Positions 13,811 to 25,800 of a stretch of DNA of 40,681 nucleotides are shown piece by piece. Below the pieces are notes generated by a model that was not told the DNA's origin, made no database searches, and saw only the letters and a program-made list of their open reading frames with translations. The position numbers and the translations under genes were made by a program. Location: positions 1 to 40,681 of the forward strand of contig JAFXZW010000128.1 in the NCBI GenBank assembly GCA_017541035.1. The letters are read 5' to 3'. The DNA comes from Eubacterium sp. Lineage in GTDB: Bacteria; Bacillota; Clostridia; Lachnospirales; Lachnospiraceae. Numbering within the stretch: the stretch's first letter is position 1; the number at the start of each line of letters is the position of its first letter.

Positions 13811-16800
13811 ATGAAAAAAAGACGATTACTGGCGGCGTTTCTTGCGCTTTTTATGTGCTTACCGTCTGTTAGCGTTTCGGCGGAAGAAATGTCTTATGAG
13901 AGACTGGAAGCGCCGGAATGGGTTGGGAATCCCGGAGATCTGTATGAACAGAATCCCCCGGGCAACAGTGGAGAAAGGGAAGCAAGCGAGACAGGCGAGA
14001 GTACAACAGTCAGGCTCCTGACGGAGGATGAGCTGGCAGGCTTTTTAGAGGAACAGGGGAGAAAGGATGAAGGAAGACCATCATCCTTTGCGGAGGTGTC
14101 CTCCGACAGAAGCACGCAGGAAATGGATTTTTCTTCCCGGGAGCTGCTGGTAGCGACAGAGGATCCAACGGTTTTTACATGGGATACGGAGGTGATCTCG
14201 GAATACGGAGGCGTTTACCTGACACGATACGGTACGGCGGAGGAGACGAGAAATGCCTATCTGTATTACTCGGACAGAACGGAATTCGTGTCGCCGAACA
14301 TTTCCTTCTCCGTAGCGGAACCGGGGCAGGATAAAGATGAAGCAAATCCCGGAAATGATGCGAATCCCGAGGATGAAGCAAATCCCGAAAATGATGCGAA
14401 TCCCGGAATCGAAGCAAATCCGGAAGCAACAGCTGCTCTCAATCAGGGAGACGACGCCATTTCCCTTCTGAATGAGCTGGTGGAAGAGTCACCGGAGAAC
14501 CGGGACCGGGAGCATGTGATCGCTCTGATCGATACGGGTGTTGACAGACAGTATTTCGGTGATCTGGTGGATTTTGTGACACTGGTTGACGATGATGCGT
14601 CAGACAGCCATGGCCATGGTACAAGGATGTACAAGGCCATGAAGGAGGAGTACGCGGATGCCCGGATCCTTTCGATCAAAGCCCTGGATCGGAACGGGAA
14701 AGGAAAAGCATCGGATATCTATGCGGCGATCCAATATGCCATTTATCGAAATGCGGATGTCATTAATCTTTCCATGACTTCATACAGTACAGCTGAAAAT
14801 GAAGTGATACGAAACGTGATCCGGGAAGCGGTTGATGCGGGAATCACGGTTGTCGGTGCGGCGGGAAATGACGGCAGGGATGCAAAATACTATATTCCCG
14901 GAAGCATTGAAGAGGCTGTGATTGTAGGAGCCTGTACCGAAAAAGGCATTAAGACTTCTTTCTCCAATTTTGGGGCAACGGTCGACTGTTATGTTGTGGC
15001 GGAAAGCACTTCGGAAGCGGCAGCCCGTTATTCGGCACTATTTGTTGGAAATGTAACCGGATCCGGGGTCTTTTCCGAGGTATCTCCGGAGGAGAATAAA
15101 GAGCAGGAAGGCAGCAATATCCTCTTTGAAGCTGCGGAACTGAATCCCGGACATGAGGCGGGAGAGACGGAAGTAAGAGTTGCGATTAACGGAACGGAAT
15201 ATGAGCTCACAGTGCCGGAGTACATCATGCTTCCGGTTACCTTTGACAGTGATTCGCAGCAGGGAGCCAGTTCAAGAACATCCGGCTTTTTGGGCGCACC
15301 GGAAAAGACGGAGGGAACATGGAAGCATATCGGTAAAAGGACCATCCCTGCTTCAACGCAGCATGCGGCTTTTGATAATGACTGCGGCTCCTATCTGCGT
15401 ACACAGTTTACGACAGATGCCATGCGCGCGGCCGGCGGAAATCTGGCAGGCTTTGCGCAGTACATGGAAACAGATGAGAATGGTGTGATCACCCGAAGCG
15501 CGGCAGGCACAAACGGAAGCTACAGCTATGGAAAGGATACCGGCTGGCAGAAATTTTATGACAAAGGATATCGTTTATCGGTGCGTGACGGGGACAGGTA
15601 TGCTCCCAGCGTCAATTGTCTGGAGGCCCATGACGAAGCCCCCACAGGCGGTGCCGGAGATCAGTTTATTTTATATCCCGTAACGGCGAATCCCGGAACC
15701 GACTATGCGAATTATTATGCAGACGATCAATATGTTTACGTACCTTATCGTTCTGCACAGATCGATATCCGGCCGGTTACGGGGAAGGATCATGAACAGA
15801 ATTTTCTGATCGGCGCTTACATCAAAGTCCCGGTCAGGGAGTATTATGCAGCCATCAGGAAAAAAGACAATCAGGGAAATCTGATCAACAATGTTTCCTT
15901 TGATGTGTCTGTTGACGGGGAAGTGAGAAGCCGGGCACTGTATACGGGTTATTGCTATGACTGGAAGAGCGGACAATCAGCCAGACTGACGGATAAAAAC
16001 ATGAGAGGAATCGGCGTCCTCTCTTTTGGAAAAACAAAACCGGGAAAAGTAACCGTCACGGAGAACTGGAATGATCAGAGTGAGGGGCAGGGACAGTTGT
16101 GGGAGAGCATTTCGGCTTCAAAATCCTCTTCGGTAAAGTGGTCGGATTATGCCGAAAATCACGAATCCCGCGATGTGACTGTTTATGAAAGCATGGAAGA
16201 AGCAGTCTCTCATGCGGATGCTTTTACATGGGTTAATGTTCCGGAAACCATAGTTCCGAATCCTTTCTATGTGGCGATCCACAAGGTAGATGATGCAGGG
16301 CATCTTATGAAAAATGTATCCTTCGATATCGTTGCGGCGGGAAAGCTGAACGGAATGGATAAAACGGTAAGGTCACGGGTTTCAGCCACAAGCGGAATAT
16401 GGACAGGCTGGTACGTGGATCTGTCCGGAAGCACTCCTCGCTTTACAGAGCTTACGAGTGAAAATGATCTCGGGATTACCGGAATTGACCGCCTGGGAAC
16501 AGCCATCGCCTGCCTTGGCGAATGGGATACGCCTCCTGATGTGACGATAAAGGAAAACTGGGATTATGATCACCAGCTGACCGGTTTTTCCATGAAGCTC
16601 TATAAGTCAACCGGTGAGGAGGTTCCGGAAGCGGATTACCCGGTAGAGGGTTTTATCGATGAGGAAACGAGCCTTTCGGTAACACCGTTTGTGTCCGTGA
16701 TGACAGCGTGGAATAACCGAAAATCCTTTACATTTATCAATTATCCTCAGGATAATCCCCCTCCTCCGCCACCGGAGCTGACACCGATCTTTATAGCCAT

Positions 16801-19800
16801 CAAGAAGGAAGCGGAGAATCCGGAAGACGGTAAAATGTATCCTGTGAACGGAGTGACTTTCAGCATTTATACCGACCAGGAAGGTCATATCGCTGATGTT
16901 CCCACGGGCTTTTACTACGATAATATGGAGGTGATCCGGGAATGGCAGAACGACTGGCCGATCAAGACGTATGCGTATTCTACGGCTGAAGATCATGGGG
17001 ATCATATCACCTACGATCCGGCAGACAGTGAACGGACTATCAAATATCATGCAGACGGTGAGGTGAAAAAAGCAACCCTTCTCAGGACAGATGGATGGTT
17101 GATCTGCTATGTGGGGGATTATAATGTGACATGGACAGAGGATCCGAATGATCCCAATTCCTTCTTCGTGGAAGGCTGGCCCACGATCTATGCCTATGAG
17201 ACGAAGCGCACGGACAGAAGGTATGATTATGATCATTCGCTGATCATTCCGGAAATGGTGCTGGGCTATGATGAGGAAAGCGGAAAGGTAAAAACCAGGA
17301 AAATCAATCTGGATGATTATGAGATCGATACGCACAGAAGGATCAATCTGGAAGGATTTGAAAATCCGCCCAGATATCTGGAACGGTCACAGCTTCCCTC
17401 GGGAGTCTATCCGTATCTGCCGAATTATACCACCATACAGAATTATCTGAAGAGAACACTGAAGATATCCATGCGAAAAAGCTCCGCGCAAAATGACCTG
17501 ATGCTTTCCATGGATGGGATTAAATACGGGTTATATTATTCTTCACAGAAATATCAGCGCTTTACCGAAGACTATACAGGCGGCAGAGCCAGGTATGAAG
17601 ATAAATCGGAAACAGCCGTTGAGCCCATACTGATTGCAAGCTTTATCCTGGATAAAAAAGGAAATGTAAAGGCCATCGAGCCGGCGGACTTCAGAAGAGG
17701 GGAGCTGACGGATACGCTTCTCGGAATTGACGGAAAAAACCAGTATCCTTTTACAACCTATCCTTTCTGGAGTAATGAAGAGGTATATTTCAGCAGGCAG
17801 AAGGGGGATTATTACCCGATCGCCGGCAAAGGAGAATTTGAATATACAAAACCGACGATCACTTATGAAGGCGTTGTCGGAACGGATATGAAATACCTTC
17901 TTCTGCACCTTAATCCACAGGTGTCGTATAAAGAAGATAATAAGACAAAGTATATTCATACGGACATGGATGAAGCCCGCCGGAATATCCTTGCCGGGAC
18001 CTTCTTCTTCCGGGAATTGGAGACGAACGAGAATTACGAACTGAATGACAGGATTTATGATACACCGGTGATCTCCGTCGATACCAGCGAATGTGTTTTT
18101 GACATCGAGGACGATCCGCTCTTTGCGGACAAGCCCGTTAAAATGCCGTATTTTGCCGCAGTCAGAAAAACGGATGAGGATGACAGACCGATCAACGGGG
18201 TACCCTTTGATCTCACCGTGAACGGAACAACGCTTAAGGGGAGTGCAGAACAGGGCGTGATCACCGGATCCGTATATAATTACGATAACGGTGAACGTCT
18301 GTCGGTGGCAACCTACAGACCGGGCACGGGTGAGAATCTGACAGACAAGGTCTCTTTTGCGCTTACGGATAAAGGAGATATCATCAGAAAAACCGAACTG
18401 TCCAGACAGGATGGCGTGGCTTTGATCTATCTGGGCGTATATAAAGAGGCACCCTCTGTTTCCGTGAAGGAAAACTGGACGGGGACTGCTGAGCAGGTGA
18501 CCGGAAAAACAGCAGATAAAATCACAGTTATTCAGGTAAATGCGTCCGCCTTTGAGAAGGATCCGAATACCTGCGATCTTCCTGTCACCGGAGAAATATC
18601 TGAAGCAGTTTCAAATGTGAAAACCATCGTGAATGAGACGAATGGAAGTATCCGGGTGAAAAAGCTTCTCACACCCTCCAATATTAAGGGTGCCGATCCG
18701 ACAGGAGCAGAGTATACCGTAACAGCGGATGAAGGACAGGGCTTTGCCTATTCCGGTGTCTGCATCATTCAAAAGGACGGAACATCAAATGTCCTGGAGG
18801 GCCTGAAGAAGGGCCGGTATTCCATCGTGGAGACAAAAGGACCGGGAGGAAAGAGTAAGGAAGAATCCGAATGGTTCTTTGATAAAACTGTTTATCATGT
18901 AGAAATCACCGGCGATGGGGGCGTGAAGACTGTTTCGTCGAGCATATCCCAGAAAGCAACCCAGGCGACCGTTCTTTCGACGGATACTCATAAACCCTGT
19001 GATTTTTATCTGTCCATCCGGAAATCTTCATCCAATCCGGATTATGAGCCGGATATGGCAGGAACGGCCTATGGCTTGTACTTCGGTTCCGTTGCGGAGG
19101 CAAACAGGGTGGGAACCATTATCATGGATCAGGACGGCCTGGCTCATTCCGTGACCGGAAATGACAACTGGAAGCATGTAGTTTATCGGTATATCGGAAC
19201 GGAGAAGGAAAAACGAAAGGTGACCGTAAAGGGAGAACTTAAGGATACAGAGATCCTTTATCTTCACCTGCAAAGTGACGGTTCTGTCTCCGAGATTCCG
19301 GCGGGGACCTTCAAACTGAAGGAAATCCGGAATCATCAGAACTATGAACTGAATGAAGGAGTGTCGGATATTCCGGCCATTCCAAAGGATGAAAAACTTC
19401 TGCTGGATGCGGAAAGGGTTGATGTTCTTGCTGAGAAGCCGGTTTACGGAAGTATTCAGGTGAAAAAGAGTCTGCAGCCTTCTGATATACCAGGAGCCTC
19501 TCCTGCGGGAGCGGAATATACCGTTGTTGCTGAAGAGGGGCAAAGCTTTACCTATACCGGTATATGCAGGATCAAGGCGGACGGAACCTCTGATATTCTT
19601 CACGGGCTGCAGCCCGGAAGATACAGGGTTGAGGAAACAAAAGCTCCGGACAAGGGAAGCTGGGAACTGGATGATCATATCTACGTGGTCACCATCGCAG
19701 TGGATGGCGGAAGCAAAATCCTGAATGCGGAGCTTGTTACGGCTACAGCAAAGGATGCAACCATTGAGTCCGTAGATTATGCGCGCGGAGATCTTCGCCT

Positions 19801-22800
19801 TGTAAAGAGACAGGAAGACGGAGCTCCCATGGCGGGAGTCCATTTTATCATACGGAATACGGAAAGCGGTGAGTCAGTCGAGATTGTAACGGATGAGAAT
19901 GGTTACTGGTCCAGTGAAAGCAGCTATGCTCTTCATTCATTCAAAACGAATGAAGCTGAGGCAAAAACAGGATGCTGGTTTTACGGTACAGGGAAGAAGG
20001 AAATGATCAACGATCATTACGGAGCTTTCCCTGCAGGGGAGTATACCGTGACGGAGAAGAATGCGAAAGGAAAACAGAAAGAGGATGCCATACACGTTGC
20101 CGTTACCGGTAAAGGCGTACAGGATGTGTATGATACCCGAAGGACGGATGACCGAAAAGAAATAACGGATATGGAGCTTCCGTCTCTGACATCAAAGGCA
20201 GTGATCCTGACAGAGGCGGGAGAAGCAAAGGAAGCATCTCCGATGCCGGGACTTACCGTAAGGGATACGGTCAGCTATACAAATCTGCGGGCGGATACGG
20301 ACTATACACTTGCAGGCCGGCTGATGCGGATCAATAAAGACGGAACACTGACAGAAGTAAAAACCGGGGCAAAGACGTTCCATACGCCGGCTTCCTATGC
20401 AAAGTCCGGGTACGGAGTCTGCGGAACGGCAGAGATGGTATTTAAGGATGTAGACTTCTCGTCCGCAGCAGGAACACAGTTTATTGTCTTCCAGAGAGTA
20501 TATCTGGGGTCTCCGGCTGACGGTTTCACGTCCTACAGGGATGCATTTCCGGACAGCAATAATGATGTGGTTGTATTCCCGCTGGTTCATGAAGATGTGA
20601 AGGATAAGGACCAGACGATTACTGTTCTGGGAAAACTATGTGTTCATAAAATACTGAATGTGGAAGGGGATCCATCAGGAGCGGAGTACACGGTAAAGGG
20701 TGTGACGGATCCGGAATTTCGAACGGTACTTTCCATTGGTGCTGACGGCTTTTCGGAAAGCGTTGCGCTTCCCTTCGGGTCCTATACCGTAAGGGAAACA
20801 AAGCTTCCGTCCAGGGGTGAATGGGCCATGGACGGGAATACCTATACTGTGGAGATCGCTCTGAACAAGGGAGAAGCTACGATCGGATCTTCCCTAAAGG
20901 GAGAAGCCGGATCGGCAACGATTGTTTCAAATGAAGTGGCCAGGACATTTGTCACGCTGAAAAAGAGATCAAAAGATGAAACAATTGTCCGGAACAATCC
21001 GAATTATTCCCTGGCCGGGGCAGAGTATCAGCTTTTTGCGTCAGAGGCGGATGCAAAGGAGGCGTTGGAGAAAAAGGATTATTCATCCGCTCTGGGGACA
21101 TGGATCACCGATGAGGATGGTAATACCGATCTGATCGAGGTGACTGACTGGATGAAGGGTGCGGATGAGAAAGCCTTCTATGTTGTGGAGTCTGCAGCAG
21201 CCAGAAACTACCTGCGCAGTACGGAAATCACCGGAATCATGGTTAAAAAGGATAATCTGCGAAATTCTCCAGCATGCTTTATTGTGGAAGATGAGCCTGT
21301 CAGGGTACCGGCGGAGGCGGTGATCCGGAAGATAGACCGGCTGACGGGAGGTACAAACACTGCAAAGGGAAAGACTCTGGAAGGTGCTTCCTTTACCATT
21401 GCTTATTATGCGTCTGATATCACGGCTTCCGGACCTGTGGGAGATCCTGTTTTTACCGAGACTTTTGCGGCAAAGAAGGATGAGGATTACCGGATATCCT
21501 TCAGCAGGACACTTCCGCTGGGCTTTCTGGTGATCAGGGAGATTCGGCTTCCGGAGGAGTACACGAAGGAGGGCGCGGAGATAACGGCAGACGGAAAGAA
21601 GGCTACAGAGCCCATCGTAATCCGGCTTTCCGGAACCTATCAGAATGATCATGCAGTCTTTACTCCGGAGTATACGCTGGCTGATGGCAAGAAGCTTTCA
21701 TCATTGGAGGTGATCTGGGAGAATACACCGATCCGCGGCAATATTGATCTTGTGAAGAAGAGTCTCGCAGGAGAAGGAATGGCCGGTGTTGAGTTTGAGA
21801 TCAAAAATAAAGAAACCGGCGAAAGCCATATTCTTGTCAGTGATGAGAAAGGAAGAGCGGCAACCGGGACCGATACAGATTCTTCCGTCTGGTTTTCTCT
21901 CGGGGAAGAAGGAGACATCAGGCCGAAGGATGGTTTTGCGGCATTGCCTCTCGGAACCTATATCGTGACGGAGCTGCGCTGTGCGGCCAATGAAGGGTAT
22001 CAGTTGAATGCACCGGTTGAAGTAACGCTGACGGCAGATCAGCCGGAAGCACATCTTGCAACAGCAGTGGCTGAAGAGGATGGTATGACATACTTTTATA
22101 ATGTCCCGAATCCTGTGATCCGGACACTGGCAAAGGCAGCTTCCACAGATTCGAAGACCATGCCCCAGAGCGGTGAAAAGGGGGAAACCATCCTGGATAC
22201 CGTCAGCTATGATTTCCTGCGGGAGAATACCACGTATACTCTTGTGGGAACGCTTATGGTAGCGGATCACCGGACCGGTTCGGTTTACGCATATCCGAAG
22301 GACGGAAAGCCATATCGGATTACAAAGTCCTTTACGACAGAGAAAGGATATGAGAAGTCCGTTTATGAAAAGTCCGGAAGGGTTGAGATGGAATTTACGG
22401 ATATTTATCCGGAGAATTATGAGGGTTGTTCATTCGTTGTGTTCGAGAAGCTGTATTACGGAACGAATACCGAAACGGCGGATCAGTATGAGGAGATTGA
22501 AGATAATGAGATTTTCCCGATTGAACATACAGACATTCATGACGCGGACCAGACTGTGGAGGTGGCTGATATTCAGACCCATGCAAAGGATTCCTGCCGG
22601 GAGCATATTGCGAGACCGGAAGGGACCGTTACCATCGTCGATGCCGTAAGCTATACAGGTCTTACTGTGGGGGAAACCTATACCATAACAGGAGATCTGC
22701 ATGTGACAGGATATACATGGAAGGATGCGGACGGAAAGGAGATAAAAAACACAGAAACAGATGAACCGCTGAAGGATAAGGAGGGTCATGTGATCACGGC

Positions 22801-25800
22801 TTCCGAGACCTTTACGGCAACAACATCTGCGGGAATAAGAGAGCTTGGCTTTACTGTCGATGCGGACCTTTTACAGGGACAGAGTGTCGTAGTCTTCGAG
22901 AATCTGTATTATAAGGAAATGCGGATTGCCTTTCATGCGGATCTTCGGGATGAGAATCAGACGATCCATTTTCCGAATATCCATACTACGCTGTTCCGGG
23001 AGGGAACAGAAGACTGGGCAGAGGATTTCGACGAAAATGACATAACCAAAAAAACAGTGGCAGATGAGGCATCCCGGGAAGTGATGGCTGCGGAGAACGC
23101 GGTAGTGATCGATCGCATCCGTTATCATAATCTTCTGGCGAACCGTACCTACCGGATCTATGGTGTGCTGATGGATAAGACCACGGGACAGAAGCTGGTA
23201 GACGCGGACGGGAAAAATGTGGAGGTTAATACAACCTTTACCACACCCAGCGTGGACGCCGTGCCGGATCAGACATCACCGAATTCGGCAAAGTATGTAA
23301 CAGAAGACGGAGTCATTCTGGATATGTCAGCGGATCATGGGAATTATACGGTAGATGGATTTGTCAAAGTACAGTTTCCCGCTTTTGATGCACGCAATCT
23401 TGCCAACCATACTGCCGTAGCCTTTGAGGAAATCCGGCTTCTGACAGAAGAAGGGGAGATCCTTGTGGCGGAGCATAAGGATATGGATGACAGTGATCAG
23501 ACAGTCCGTTTCATTGAGATCGGAACGAGGGCAGAGGTAAAGGAAACAAAAACACAGCTGCTCAACGCAAAAGGAGAAACAACGATCATTGATACGGTAG
23601 AGTATCATAATGTGGTTCCCGGAAAGACGTATTCCATGGAGGCTGCTCTGGTCGTTTCCAATGATAAATCCGGCTATTATAAAGAAGGTGACCGGCTGAA
23701 GGATACAGAGGGGAACGAGGTAAAGGCTGTGATATCCTTCATACCGGATCAGGCGGACGGGACGATAGATGTTCCGGTTACCTTTAAGGGACATTTCACG
23801 CCGGAAATGAATGTGGTATGCTTTGAGACCATGCGAAATGAGAAGGGGCTTGTGGTTGCGGCTCATAACAGCATTTCCGATGGAAATCAGACGGTATATA
23901 AAATGGCCATCGGAACCTATGCAACGGTAGATGGCTGCAAGACGGTATCTGCTGATGGAAGGGTGAACGTATCGGACAGGGTGGAGTACAGAAACCTGAT
24001 CCCCGGACTAACCTATGAGGTGACCGGTGTTCTGATCCGGAAATCGGACGGCCGGGAGATCATGATAAATGAAGAAAGGAGCGCTGCAGGGTCCACCACC
24101 TTTACACCGGACAAAGCCAACGGTTTTGTGACGGTTGACTTCCCGGAATTTGATGCATCCGGTCTGAAGGGAGATGCGCTGGTGGTTTTCGAGTATATGT
24201 ATGTGATCGCAGATGACGGTCATAGGGCGATGGTTGCATACCATGAAGATCTGTCGGATGAGGATCAGACCATTACCTTCCCGGAGATCCATACCGCCCT
24301 GTACCGTGCAGATGCATCTGAATGGGCGGAAGACGATTCAGCCAGGGAGGTGATGGCGGAAGAAAATGCAAAAGTAGTGGATAAGGTGACTTACGCCGGC
24401 ATTCCGGCAGACAGTGAGTATCAGCTGAAGGGAATCCTGATGGATAAGGAAACCGGAAAGCCTGCACTGGATGCGGAAGGGAAGGAGATTCGGAGTGGGG
24501 CTGTATTCAGGACAGCTGCTTCTGCCGACGGACAGGCAGGCGGAACCGCAGATGTGATATTTACCTTTGACGCAGGTGATCTGGCAGGACACACACTGGT
24601 AGCTTATGAGGAGCTCTATCTGATCCGGAAAGGACAGGAGGACATCCTGATGGCCGAGCATAAGGAACTCAATGACCAGGATCAGACTGTCCGGTTCATA
24701 AAGATCGGAACGAAGGCGGAAACAGAAACCGGAACACAGGTATTCTCTACTGCGGGTGAGACAACGGTTTATGATACGGTAACATATCATAACGTGAAGC
24801 CGGGTAAGGAGTATACCATGACGGCAACACTGATGGTAACAGGAGATATCACCGGTTATGATCAGAGCGGGCAGAAGCTCACGGATGCTGCCGGAAATGT
24901 GATTACCAGAACCGTTACATTTGTACCGGAGGACACGGACGGAACCATGGTAGTCCCGATTACCTTCAGCGGATATCTGATACCGGAAATTCGGATCGTT
25001 GCATTCGAAACCATGCGGAATGACAAGGGTCTTACGGTAGCAGTTCATAATGATATTACGGACAGAGATCAGACAACCTATGTGGTTAAGATCGGAACGG
25101 CAGCCAATGTAAATGACCGCCGAGAGGCACTGGGAACGACCGGAGTCATTGTAAATGATGCGGTTATGTACAGTAATGCGGTTCCGGGACTCAGCTATAT
25201 GATCAGAGGTATCCTGATGGATAAGGAGTCAGGGAAACCTGTAGTCATCAACGGAAAGGAAGTGACTGCGGAGAAGAGTTTTGTTCCGCAGTATGCGAAC
25301 CGCTATGAGATGATCCGGTTCCCAGAGATTGATGCCACAGCCCTGCGGGGAAAGGATATCGTGGTATTTGAAAAAATGTATCTTGTGGTAAATGACGAGG
25401 CCGGAAGCAGACTCGAATATGAAGTGGCAAAGCACGAAGACCTGAATGATGAAGGCCAGACCATCAGCTTCCCGGAGATCGGAACCAGCGTAAGGGATGA
25501 GGCGGATGGAGACCGAGTCCTTCGGGAAAATGAAACGGCATCGATCATTGATACGGTAACCTATCAGAATCTCAGTCCCGGTGACCGGTATACCGTTAAG
25601 GGATATCTGGTTTACGGGTCGGACGGAGAAAGTGTCCTGCAGAACGGAGTACCCGTGACCGGAGAAGCATCCTTTACGCCGGATGCGGAGAACGGAAGCG
25701 TGGAGGTGAACTTCCGCTTTGAAACAAAGGGAATGAAGGAAAACAGGCTTGTTGTTTTTGAGGAGATTTACAGTGATTCGGGGGAACTGGTAGGAGAGCA

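Noticed and set aside
15290-15835. Thioester adhesin domain in the giant protein
   Set aside because: The region has Cys residues but lacks a clear TQ-x-A-[IV]-W motif and matching Cys context, so it is left unassigned.
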